This document shows positions 1 to 7,769 of a DNA stretch of 53,075 bases, one piece after another. Within the stretch, counting starts at the first letter, position 1; every line of letters begins with the position of its first letter. The notes beneath the pieces were generated by a model. That model ran no database searches and was not told the DNA's origin. It worked only from the letters and a program-made list of their open reading frames with translations. Location: positions 189,102-242,176 of the forward strand of contig NZ_LMSP01000034.1 of the NCBI RefSeq assembly GCF_001429545.1. Reading direction: 5' to 3'. This stretch comes from Paenibacillus sp. Soil787 (GTDB taxonomy: Bacteria > Bacillota > Bacilli > Paenibacillales > NBRC-103111). Made by a program: the position numbers and the translations under genes.

Positions 1-11
1 TCAGAATGCGG

Positions 12-94
12 GAAATAGAGGATCCTCGTTCCGCCAAAACGTGAAATACGTGTTTTTGAGCAATATAAGGCATCTATGTTCCGCCAGCATAGTG
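12..94. repeat. dispersed GGATCC-centred repeat pair, left flank
   Basis: A 22-base unit (GAAATAGAGGATCCTCGTTC at 12-31, continuing CC) is followed 51 bases later by a related unit at 63-94 containing CATCTATGTTCCGCCAGCAT. The same two units recur at 23828-24011 and 52993-53071. They look like members of one dispersed intergenic repeat family. Function is unknown. Confidence 0.7.
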
Positions 95-180
95 TAGTGC
101 CGGGTAGAAAGATAACTACAATTGATACACCGTAATAAAGCCAGCAGCTACGTTTCCCAAAAAAATCAGAAAGGGTGTAC

Positions 181-216
181 CTCTAGCTCTAGCTCTAGCT
201 CTAGCTCTAGCTCTAC
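181..216. repeat. hexanucleotide microsatellite (CTCTAG)
   Basis: Six tandem copies of the hexamer CTCTAG, the last ending in C rather than G. Read as protein it gives a poly-serine run, but no convincing gene surrounds it. It lies just beyond the minus-strand terminator at 246-269. Confidence 0.85.
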
Positions 217-245
217 CTCGAAACTTATTCTTTCTGTTATCTTAA

Positions 246-269
246 GAAAAACCTGGCCGATGGCCAGGT
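246..269 (-). terminator. intrinsic terminator (minus strand)
   Basis: Perfect 8-bp stem ACCTGGCC/GGCCAGGT with loop GAT. On the minus strand it is followed by TTTTT. It ends the candidate RNA element of the left flank. Confidence 0.75.
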
Positions 270-362
270 CCTTGTCTAAACCCATGCATTTGAGCATGGA
301 GAGGGAATTGGATATGATTGGATATGGGGTTCCAACCTGTTTCTTGAAATCGTAGTGCTGCC
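246..362 (-). ncRNA. candidate structured small RNA, left copy
   Basis: Read on the minus strand, the segment runs from AGAAG, through ATTTCAAGAAAC and GGTTGGAACCCCATATCC, to a CCATGC/GCATGG hairpin with a TCAAAT loop, and ends in the stem ACCTGGCC/GGCCAGGT followed by T5. A second copy at 52472-52578 keeps the core nearly identical. Its two hairpins have different stem sequences but stay largely paired, which suggests selection on RNA structure. A single-base indel between the copies breaks any shared reading frame. No upstream promoter was identified. It could instead be the tail of a decayed gene. Confidence 0.45.
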
Positions 363-1079
363 TTCTACTTTTTCTGCCTTACTGTGGTGGAGCGAACTTC
401 TCTTTGCTACCACTCGCTTGGATTAATACCAATTCGTCATCTTCTCGTCTGTAAAGATGAAATAGAGCCTGTCGATTAACTGTTCATAAATTCGGAAATT
501 CTGCGGGAGACCACAAAATGTATGCGAAAAATCATACATAATGAGCGGCACACACAAAGAATCAGTCGATTCTATTCGAAATTTCATAAAACTGTCCACA
601 ATTAATCGACAGCCCCAAATATATCGTTACAGACACGACTCCACTTCACATCGTCTCTGTAACGATGAAATATATCTTTATAGCTTACGCCCTGGCTGTA
701 TGTTGTCGCATGCTTTGCAACAATATGAATCTGAATTGGCTTCATCCAATCCCGTTGGAAAATGTATAGTTCTAAGGGATGGCAGCTGAAAAGGAGATCT
801 CTCATGCCACAGAAACATATACTTTATACCTTAAAAAAGGGGTAAGTTTCGCTCACCCTAAAAACAAAAACATATAAATTCTTAAATATTGAGATAAACC
901 TGCCTACCGGCTAGGTTCTTTAATATAGTCGGGGATGAATAGGCCAGCTATTTGTGCCTATTCCTGCGAACTTCGATGTATCTCATGAGATAAGACCTCA
1001 GAGTGGACTTATCTCTTGCATTTCCTCACTTTTAGCGCGAATTAATTAACATGTAAAGAACTTAAACATTCTGATGTGG
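360..1079. other. gene-free flank with small hairpins
   Basis: No convincing coding region. Visible structure: a 10-bp inverted repeat TCGTTACAGA/TCTGTAACGA (624-633/656-665); one copy of the TGTTG...TTGCAACAA palindrome (700-725) shared with the right flank; an 8-bp inverted repeat GAATAGGC/GCCTATTC (937-944/956-963); and GAGATAAG/CTTATCTC (987-994/1008-1015). A 13-codon ORF with a good ribosome binding site lies at 804-845. The stretch reads as decayed or repeat-derived DNA. Confidence 0.5.
804..845 (+). CDS. possible 13-residue peptide
   Basis: ATG at 804 sits 7 bases after AAGGAG (791-796) and opens a 13-codon frame, MPQKHILYTLKKG, ending in TAA. The ribosome binding site is the only support. 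There is no signal peptide and no recognisable neighbour on this strand. It may be chance. Confidence 0.15.
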   Translation: MPQKHILYTLKKG

Positions 1080-1128
1080 AAAAAAGCGGTCCACTTTCCG
1101 TCACCTGACGCGAAGTTGGGCCGCTTTT
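1080..1128 (-). terminator. terminator of lipL
   Basis: Stem AAAAGCGGTCCA/TGGGCCGCTTTT (one G-T pair) with a 23-base loop, followed on the minus strand by a T-run. It lies just past the lipL stop codon. Confidence 0.8.
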
Positions 1129-1131
1129 GAT

Positions 1132-1956
1132 TTATTGTTTAATCGCATAACGCTGCTTCAAAAGCTCCATCATGCCCTGTATCTCTTCATCACTCGGATA
1201 GCCCAGGATATCCCTTGGACTCTGCACTTTCACACCTTTGGCGCCCATCACCTGTACGAAATTATCTGTAAAACGATTCGCACTTAACTCTATTTGTAAG
1301 CATTCCGATAAACTCGCCATACTCCCTGGCGCCACTAGAGGATAGTCGCTTGGTGATGCTGAACCCGCCGCGCGCTCGTAAAAGCCTCTGGCCAAAGATG
1401 CTTTCGCTTCCCCCAGACCTTCCACGATAATGAACGCTTGAACCGATAAGGCATGTTGTTGTCTACGCTGCGCAATGCCGCAAAACTTACGTCCACCGAC
1501 ACTTAAATCGAATTCCCCCGGACAAAATGAACCCATCACCTCACCCTGATCGATACGGTTGGTAATTGTGCTCATGACATCTCTAATCAAGGCTACCATT
1601 AGATCAAAATCCTTACGATGCTCCATGTCACCCGCGCGTTTGGGTAACAACAGGGATACATTCACGACGCCCAAATCGAGAGGCACTGCTGCCCCCCCAG
1701 AGTTTCTTACCGCTGTATCATAGCCTTGACCTAGCAACCATTCATTAGCTTCGGCCGCATTTGGGAGGCGACTGTCTCTAAGTCCCATCACAAAGGCTCG
1801 TGGATGCCTCCATATGTGTAGAATCGGTGGTGCTGCTTTACCTATTGCTCGGCATAAAAGCTCTTCCAGGGCAAAAGCATAAAGAATAGGTTGCGTTGCG
1901 GTTGCACCGGACCGATCATGAATAACCATTGAAGAGGGTAGTTCTAAAGTCGTCAT
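1132..1956 (-). CDS. lipL: octanoyl-[GcvH]:protein N-octanoyltransferase
   Basis: Lipoate-assembly enzyme of the BPL/LplA/LipB fold, 274 residues. The family moves octanoyl groups from the glycine-cleavage H protein to the E2 subunits of 2-oxoacid dehydrogenases, in the cytoplasm. RNSGGAAV (residues about 84-91) matches the lipoyl/octanoyl-binding motif. GSFCPGEFDLS carries the presumed acyl-accepting Cys145, followed by GRKFCGIAQRR with the expected lysine. The CPG-x-(Y/F)-DLS arrangement resembles B. subtilis LipL rather than LipM or LplA. The ATG is preceded by AGGAG. A terminator follows at 1080-1128, so it is a single-gene unit. Confidence is high for the family and good for LipL as the subtype. 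Confidence 0.87.
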   Translation of the reverse strand: MTTLELPSSMVIHDRSGATATQPILYAFALEELLCRAIGKAAPPILHIWRHPRAFVMGLRDSRLPNAAEANEWLLGQGYDTAVRNSGGAAVPLDLGVVNVSLLLPKRAGDMEHRKDFDLMVALIRDVMSTITNRIDQGEVMGSFCPGEFDLSVGGRKFCGIAQRRQQHALSVQAFIIVEGLGEAKASLARGFYERAAGSASPSDYPLVAPGSMASLSECLQIELSANRFTDNFVQVMGAKGVKVQSPRDILGYPSDEEIQGMMELLKQRYAIKQ

Positions 1957-2148
1957 TTGCTTAATCTCCTGAGCCTACGATTTGTATCCATGTACAGAAT
2001 TGTAAGCGATACAAGCTTAAGCTGCAATAAAGAGCAACTACAGGCAGAGGCACTTTTTACATTGAAAATGGATATACAGCAAGTTTCCGTCAGAACTTGT
2101 CAAAAAACATCAAAATTTTGGAAAGAAATCAAAGGAATTTCAAGTTTT

Positions 2149-2156
2149 CTGTCGAA
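2149..2156 (+). promoter_or_regulatory. Spo0A-box-like site (7/8)
   Basis: CTGTCGAA matches the 0A-box core TTGTCGAA at 7 of 8 positions, about 45 bases before the histidine-kinase start. Control of a sporulation-type kinase gene by Spo0A would be plausible, but a single imperfect 8-mer is weak evidence. Confidence 0.3.
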
Positions 2157-2197
2157 ATAAATATAAACACAAATTTTTAATTAAGTAGGCGAGATCC

Positions 2198-3466
2198 TTG
2201 AATGTAATTGACGACTTACTGCTCAATATACTAGCTTTAACACTCCCCATCTTGCTATGTCATATTTTAGTGCTGGATCGCCCCTGTCCCTTCCGCTTTA
2301 ATCTTTCGAACCGAGCATCTATTGGGCTCATTTGTTCACTAGCAGCCATATTTAGCATGTCTCATCCCTTTTTCACGATTACAGGCAACAATTTCGATCT
2401 GCGTACGATCCCTTTACTAATTGCTTTCCTTTATAGCGGCATACGTTCCGGACTTGTAGTCTCCGCAATTATTCTAGCCTATAGCTACTATGTCGACGGT
2501 TCTGATTTTTTATGGATTGTTACCTTGTCCGCTTTGCTTGTACCTTTCATCTTGGCTTTCATTGCACTTAGCAATTGGAAGCACCTAACCCCCAAAGTGA
2601 TGTTTCCAAGTCTTCTCGCTTTTATTAGCGCCTTAGCAACCTTCTGCATGACGATGCTCTATCGCATTGTTTCGAATGTTCCCGTGGATAAAAACTTTCT
2701 ACTATACGGCTTATTGTTTTGTATGGTTCAAATGCTGACGATGTGGATGTTAACCTATTTAATTGTTCGTATCAGCGAGAATGTAGCGATGCGCCAAGAA
2801 GTCCAGCGTTCCGAGAAACTGAATGTTTTAAGCGAATTAGCTGCTTCGGTCGCCCATGAAATTCGCAACCCGATGACGGTTGCCCGCGGCTTCATGCAAA
2901 TACTCAGCCAGTCAGAAGTGACTGAAGAGAAAAAACTTATCTATACGACCATGGTTATTGAAGAAATCGACCGAGCACAAAGCATTATTACGGATTACTT
3001 ATCCTTCGCTAAGCCGCAAGCCGAGAAGCTTGAAGAGGTGGATGTTTCCACGTTATCTCTTAAATTAAGCAATCTCATTAATCCTTACGCGTCAATGCGC
3101 GGTATAGAAATTCATATCGATATGGAGTCTTCTCTTCTTGTAAAAGCCAACAGCGAAAAAATGATTCAATGCTTAGTTAATTTAACGAAAAACGGCATCG
3201 AGGCGATGCCTAGCGGAGGCACGCTGCTAATAACAGGCTTCAAGAAAAACGCTAAGGTTATTTTGCAAATTAAAGATAACGGTATTGGCATGACACCTGA
3301 GCAGGTAAACCGTCTCGGAACACCCTTTTACTCAACGAAAAATAAAGGCACCGGTCTTGGCATGATGGTCTCCTATCGAATCATCAAAACATTTGGCGGA
3401 CTCATCGAAGTAACTAGCCAGCCAGACCAGGGAACTTGCTTTACAATTTCATTACCTAGCGTTTGA
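2198..3466 (+). CDS. KinB-like membrane sensor histidine kinase
   Basis: A 422-residue sensor kinase. The first 190 or so residues form about six membrane helices with almost no extracytoplasmic domain, as in the 5TMR-LYT sensors of KinB-type sporulation kinases. Then come HisKA with phospho-acceptor His220 in VAHEIRNP, and the ATP-binding domain with the N box (NLTKNGIEAMP), G1 (DNGIGM), F box (FYSTK) and G2 (GTGLGM). No response regulator is adjacent, which fits an orphan kinase feeding the Spo0F/Spo0A phosphorelay. That role is inferred from architecture. The start is TTG at 2198; an ATG at 2202 is out of frame. A weak Spo0A-box-like site lies upstream. The 3' end overlaps the convergent PBP gene by 15 bases. 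Confidence 0.83.
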   Translation: MNVIDDLLLNILALTLPILLCHILVLDRPCPFRFNLSNRASIGLICSLAAIFSMSHPFFTITGNNFDLRTIPLLIAFLYSGIRSGLVVSAIILAYSYYVDGSDFLWIVTLSALLVPFILAFIALSNWKHLTPKVMFPSLLAFISALATFCMTMLYRIVSNVPVDKNFLLYGLLFCMVQMLTMWMLTYLIVRISENVAMRQEVQRSEKLNVLSELAASVAHEIRNPMTVARGFMQILSQSEVTEEKKLIYTTMVIEEIDRAQSIITDYLSFAKPQAEKLEEVDVSTLSLKLSNLINPYASMRGIEIHIDMESSLLVKANSEKMIQCLVNLTKNGIEAMPSGGTLLITGFKKNAKVILQIKDNGIGMTPEQVNRLGTPFYSTKNKGTGLGMMVSYRIIKTFGGLIEVTSQPDQGTCFTISLPSV

Positions 3467-5266
3467 ATCACTTGCTAGTATATCCATAATCCCTTTGAAC
3501 AATGGGATGGACTTATTGCTCTCGGTTGGATCCATGTTCTTGATGACAACAGAAACCGCATATTTCGGTGAATCAACTGGTCCATAACCAATAAACCACT
3601 GATTCACCTTTTCTTGCTTACCAGTCTCTAATTGTGCCGTACCGGATTTCCCAGCCAGCTTCCATTTGGCATCCTTTAAGCCTTGCCCCGTTCCATCGGT
3701 TACCACTTCTCTCATCCAATTTACTAATGTGCGACTGGTCGCAGCAGAAACCCGCCCCGCCTCGGAAGTTAATAATTGAACAGGAAATTTCTCCATCACA
3801 CGATCCGTCTGATACCGAATTTCTTGTACAACTCTTGGTGAATAACCCTTTCCGCCATGCAGCAAAGTAACAATCATATTAGACGCCTGCAAAGGGGTCA
3901 TCCTGACATCTCTTTGACCAATGGCTGTTTGCATAAGCACTCCTTCATCATTATGCGGGGTATGGGCTCCAAATAGCTGTCCTTGCTCCTCCGTATCCAA
4001 TTGATGGAGGATTTGCTCACTATCCGTCTTCCCCGTCCAGCCTACTTCATCCAATACACCAAGCTTATGTGCGTAGCTTTCCAATTCAGCAGGTGTCAAC
4101 CGCTGCATAACTTTGGCAAACACAATATTACAGGACTGCGCATAGCCCTGCTCTAACGTTAAAGGCCCATGTCCGTCTCTTCTCCAACACGTAAAACCAT
4201 ATTTCCCAAGGGCACCTTCACAATTGAAAGTTTCTTTGGGATCAACGACCCCCGTATCTAATGCGGCAGCAGCCACAATTGTTTTGAAAATCGAGCCAGG
4301 CGCCGTTGCCTTGAGCGCATAATTGCTCCAGTTGTTGCTAGCTAGATCAACTTCTGTCTGATCATAGTTGGGTCTGCTCGCCATTGCGACGATATCGCCT
4401 TGTGCCACTTCCTGAACAACCGCCGCACCTTCACGAATATTAAGCTTATCCATGAGAGTTTCAATTCGCTGCTGCACGCTTAAGTCTAGAGTCGTCACTA
4501 ATTTGACTGGATAAAAGGTATTGTCCGGTGCAATCATTCGGGCATCTAGGCCAGCTAACGGTCTTTTTCCTGCGTCTGTAAAATAGGAGATTGACGTCTC
4601 ACCAATGCCTCGAAGCCAAAGATCGAACGTTTTCTCAAGGCCCGCACCTCCGATTTTCGAGGTTAGCGCAACTTTTCCTTTCTCCAGATCAGCACCGTAG
4701 ATACTCATCACTCTATCCGGATTTTGCCCAATAAACCCGATCAATTGACGCGCTGTCATGCCTGACGGATAACGATCCTCCATCTTCACGACTTTCAAAA
4801 AGGGCAAACCGAGGGCATTGATTTGATCCTCCTGTTGACTGCTTAACATGACCGGTTTCCCGCCTTCAGCAGTACGCCATATTTGCGGTTCTTTCAAATC
4901 ACGAGAGAAAGCAAGCCACTCAGCTGTATTCGTCCGCAAAATGCTAGCCAACTGCTTTATTTGCTGTGGATTACCTTGGTAGTAGCTGTTTATAGGAAAC
5001 GCCACTAGGGCTTTAATGATTTTTCCCGTCATCGATTTTAGATCACGATCTAAGATCTCGCCACGCCCGCTTTCAAGCACAAGGGCACGCTGCCTCTGTA
5101 CGACCGAGTTTTTGACCAAATTAACTCCTCGAGAAGAGTAACTTTCCGTTGTCGCTATTTGTATCCAAAAAAGCTTGCCAACGATCCCAATAAACAAGAG
5201 TAAGATCGTGAGGAGAACAAGAAAAATTCGACGTTTTTCAAAAGAAGATAATTGGTTAATCCTCAT
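3452..5266 (-). CDS. pbpI: class B penicillin-binding protein (PbpI-like transpeptidase)
   Basis: A 604-residue peptidoglycan D,D-transpeptidase. One N-terminal membrane anchor (about residues 14-36) is followed by a PBP-dimer region and the penicillin-binding domain. All three active-site motifs are present: SxxK at 325-328 (SIFK), SxN at 378-380 (SCN) and KSGT at 540-543. The protein acts outside the membrane, cross-linking septal or spore-related peptidoglycan. Size and position near the U32 peptidase/mltG block match B. subtilis YrrR (PbpI, PBP4b). The ATG follows AAAGGAGT at good spacing. No terminator precedes the convergent kinase gene, whose last 15 bases it overlaps. Transpeptidase function is certain; the PbpI assignment is likely. 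Confidence 0.85.
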   Translation of the reverse strand: MRINQLSSFEKRRIFLVLLTILLLFIGIVGKLFWIQIATTESYSSRGVNLVKNSVVQRQRALVLESGRGEILDRDLKSMTGKIIKALVAFPINSYYQGNPQQIKQLASILRTNTAEWLAFSRDLKEPQIWRTAEGGKPVMLSSQQEDQINALGLPFLKVVKMEDRYPSGMTARQLIGFIGQNPDRVMSIYGADLEKGKVALTSKIGGAGLEKTFDLWLRGIGETSISYFTDAGKRPLAGLDARMIAPDNTFYPVKLVTTLDLSVQQRIETLMDKLNIREGAAVVQEVAQGDIVAMASRPNYDQTEVDLASNNWSNYALKATAPGSIFKTIVAAAALDTGVVDPKETFNCEGALGKYGFTCWRRDGHGPLTLEQGYAQSCNIVFAKVMQRLTPAELESYAHKLGVLDEVGWTGKTDSEQILHQLDTEEQGQLFGAHTPHNDEGVLMQTAIGQRDVRMTPLQASNMIVTLLHGGKGYSPRVVQEIRYQTDRVMEKFPVQLLTSEAGRVSAATSRTLVNWMREVVTDGTGQGLKDAKWKLAGKSGTAQLETGKQEKVNQWFIGYGPVDSPKYAVSVVIKNMDPTESNKSIPLFKGIMDILASDSNAR

Positions 5267-5366
5267 GCTACTGACTCCTTTTAACTAACCATAACTGCTG
5301 TTGTTTTCAGTATCGTCATTCCTGTAGTTGGTCAAACTGTCCGATCCTGTTAAAGCTCTGTAAAAC

Positions 5367-5398
5367 AAAAAAATCCACCCTCCTATATGGAGAGTGGA
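5367..5398 (-). terminator. terminator of the chemoreceptor gene
   Basis: Stem TCCACCCTCC/GGAGAGTGGA with a 5-base loop and T7 on the minus strand, directly after the stop codon of the methyl-accepting protein. Confidence 0.9.
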
Positions 5399-5416
5399 CT
5401 ACGTATTCTTTGATGA

Positions 5417-7582
5417 TTATACTTCGAATTTGGATAAAGTGTCGTTAAGTGACTTGGACAGCTGATCCAGCTTGTCCGACAATTTAACTAAACCGTCGCT
5501 GATGCTAAGCTGTTCTGAGCTGAGCGAAGCAACTTCCTCTGATGTAGCTAAGGATTCTTCTGCTACCGCGCTGACATTGGTCATTGCATCGGAAAGCACA
5601 ACTTGTGATTGCTCGAGAGTGGAGATTGAATCACTTACCGTGCTTAGCTGCGTAATGAATCCACCCATGTGGTTCGTTACTTGTTTGAAGATGGTGTCCG
5701 CTTCTTTTACAGCTAATATTTGTTCTTGGAAAATGGGTGTTGCCGTCGAAAGCACTTTCACCGTCTCATCGATTTCTTTCGTGATGGTTTCTGTAATTTG
5801 ACCTACGACATCAATGGATTGTCTGGATTGGTCCGCTAGTTTACGAATCTCATCTGCAACTACCATGAAGCCTTTACCAGCTGCACCAGCACGTGCGGCC
5901 TCAATTGTCGCATTCAAAGACAAAATATTCGTTTGCTTCGTCATATTATTAAGAACATCCAGGATTTTACGAATAGAACGGGTGCTGTCTTTCAAATTAT
6001 CGACTTTATCAACCATCGAGCGGATCATTTCTTCCGTCAGGTTCGTTTTCGAAATAAGTTCAGTCATGTACTTCGTTCCTTGCTCACTGGAGCTTTGAAC
6101 ATCCGCAGCAGCCGTTCCCATCTCGAGGTTGGCTTCGATTACCTGCTTCATTTGCTCGCCAATATGATAAGTCAACTCGTTGCCTCTCTCAGACTCCGTC
6201 GCCAATCCTCCGGCACCATTGGAAATCTCATCCGTCGCCACAGCAATTTCTCTTGCAGCTGTAGCTGTTACCTTAGAGGAATTCGTTAACTCTTGTGCAG
6301 TTTCGAAAACAGCTTGTGCAGAAGTGCTGGTTTGTTGAACCAAGGTTGTAATCTGCTGCATCATCACATCAAAGCTGGCGCCTAGTTGTCCAATTTCATC
6401 TTGTGTTTTGTAGTTCGCACGCACGGTAAGCTTTCCTTTAGCACCTTGCTGCATCAGGTTACGCAGATTAATCAGAGGACGTCCGATCATTCTAGCTACG
6501 AATAATCCAATTAGTACGGCAGCAATAGCCGCGAACAAGGCGATTAGAAGCGTATAATTAAAGATTTTCTTTGCATCCTTCACAAGCGAGCTCACAGGTA
6601 TATCGCCTACGAGATTCCAACCTGATACGGCCGATTTATAATAGGCAACCAAGTGATCATCTTTCGTTATAAAAGAACCATGTTCCTCGTCTAACTGTTC
6701 TTTCGTCAGTTTGATGTCAGAATCTTTTTCTAATTCCGAAATTTCTTTATTTGCTATGTATTTGTTCCCTGCATTCGTAATGACAACCTTACTATCATCA
6801 CCTAATGACATCCCAGTAAGCTCTTTCGTCAGTAAATCTGTATTAAGCTCGATCAGAAGAATGGCTGATGTGGAATTCGTAAGTGTATTTCTCATCACAC
6901 GACCAATGGCAAATGTATTGGAGGAGCCGCTGGAATACCCTTTGACTTTACTATCTAACCAAGCCACTTTTCCACCATTCTCAACAATCTGCTTAAACCA
7001 ATCATTTGTGCTTGAATTCTCGCTAAATGACGAACCGCCTGAACCTGTGATAACGATCAGTTTACCATCCGGTCTGTAAAGATGAAGCGTTTTAATTGCT
7101 TTGTTCGAGAAAGTCACCACATTCAATTTGTCCGTTAATTGACGAGTAACGTCAAGAGCTTCGTATGAAGATGGGTCTAAGGTAGGAATTGTTGCAAGCA
7201 AATCCTGCAGGTCCTTGTTAAGCATAATTTGTAGAGATACTTCATCCAAAGTTTGATAAAGGAAATCTAGTTTTTGCCCCGCTTGTGTTACAGTTTGAAG
7301 ACTGGATTCAGACACTTTGTTCTTAATCACATTTTTCGATACCGAGTAAGAAATCATACCCACAGTGAGGACGAAAAAAAGAATACTTACAAAAAACATT
7401 AAAAACAGCTTCATACCTACGGATTTCACAGGATTTTCCACCTTGACTTGCTTCATTTCTTTAAACGCACTCGAACCCATTTGCTTAGATTTCTTGCTTG
7501 CCACGCCTACAATACGCCCCCATGGAACATTACGAATTGATTGAACTGCTTTGTCTAAAATACGTTGAAGTTTCTCTTTCAT
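5417..7582 (-). CDS. methyl-accepting chemotaxis protein
   Basis: A 721-residue transmembrane chemoreceptor. The order is: an unusual basic cytoplasmic N-terminal stretch of about 55 residues; the first membrane helix (about 57-80); an extracellular sensor of about 260 residues resembling a double Cache domain; the second helix followed by HAMP (VARMIGRPLINLRNLM onward); then a long coiled-coil signalling domain. The hairpin tip contains TNILSLNATIEAARAG and VVADEIRKLA, the CheA/CheW contact region. The ligand cannot be predicted. No other che genes are nearby, so this is a stand-alone receptor. A perfect Spo0A-box core lies upstream (7670-7677) and a strong terminator follows. Confidence 0.93.
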   Translation of the reverse strand: MKEKLQRILDKAVQSIRNVPWGRIVGVASKKSKQMGSSAFKEMKQVKVENPVKSVGMKLFLMFFVSILFFVLTVGMISYSVSKNVIKNKVSESSLQTVTQAGQKLDFLYQTLDEVSLQIMLNKDLQDLLATIPTLDPSSYEALDVTRQLTDKLNVVTFSNKAIKTLHLYRPDGKLIVITGSGGSSFSENSSTNDWFKQIVENGGKVAWLDSKVKGYSSGSSNTFAIGRVMRNTLTNSTSAILLIELNTDLLTKELTGMSLGDDSKVVITNAGNKYIANKEISELEKDSDIKLTKEQLDEEHGSFITKDDHLVAYYKSAVSGWNLVGDIPVSSLVKDAKKIFNYTLLIALFAAIAAVLIGLFVARMIGRPLINLRNLMQQGAKGKLTVRANYKTQDEIGQLGASFDVMMQQITTLVQQTSTSAQAVFETAQELTNSSKVTATAAREIAVATDEISNGAGGLATESERGNELTYHIGEQMKQVIEANLEMGTAAADVQSSSEQGTKYMTELISKTNLTEEMIRSMVDKVDNLKDSTRSIRKILDVLNNMTKQTNILSLNATIEAARAGAAGKGFMVVADEIRKLADQSRQSIDVVGQITETITKEIDETVKVLSTATPIFQEQILAVKEADTIFKQVTNHMGGFITQLSTVSDSISTLEQSQVVLSDAMTNVSAVAEESLATSEEVASLSSEQLSISDGLVKLSDKLDQLSKSLNDTLSKFEV

Positions 7583-7669
7583 TTTGTCACCGCCATTAGT
7601 TTCTACTTCCTACACATACCTTACTTTTGAACTAGATCGTAAAGGGTTCACTTTACGTTTTTTAATAAT

Positions 7670-7677
7670 TTCGACAA
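7670..7677 (-). promoter_or_regulatory. perfect Spo0A-box core upstream of the chemoreceptor
   Basis: TTCGACAA on the plus strand is TTGTCGAA on the minus strand, an exact 0A-box core, about 90 bases before the chemoreceptor start. It could let Spo0A control motility sensing at entry to sporulation. Eight bases can occur by chance. Confidence 0.35.
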
Positions 7678-7716
7678 CCTTTACCATTATCCTTCAAAAT
7701 CCGATCTAAAATAAAT

Positions 7717-7762
7717 AAAAAAAGAAACTTTATCCAATATACTAGAGTTTGGATAAAGTTTC
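7717..7762 (-). terminator. terminator of trhP2
   Basis: A 14-bp perfect stem GAAACTTTATCCAA/TTGGATAAAGTTTC followed by T7 on the minus strand, ending the mltG-trhP1-trhP2 run. Confidence 0.92.
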
Positions 7763-7769
7763 CATAGTT

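Noticed and set aside
122..355. Poly-serine protein
   Set aside because: The serine run is just the CTCTAG microsatellite read in frame; there is no supporting start signal.
541..789. 82-residue plus-strand protein in the left flank
   Set aside because: No ribosome binding site, and it spans inverted repeats with no protein-like pattern.
1957..2160. 67-residue protein between lipL and the kinase
   Set aside because: The start coincides with the lipL start on the other strand and there is no Shine-Dalgarno; the region is AT-rich promoter DNA.
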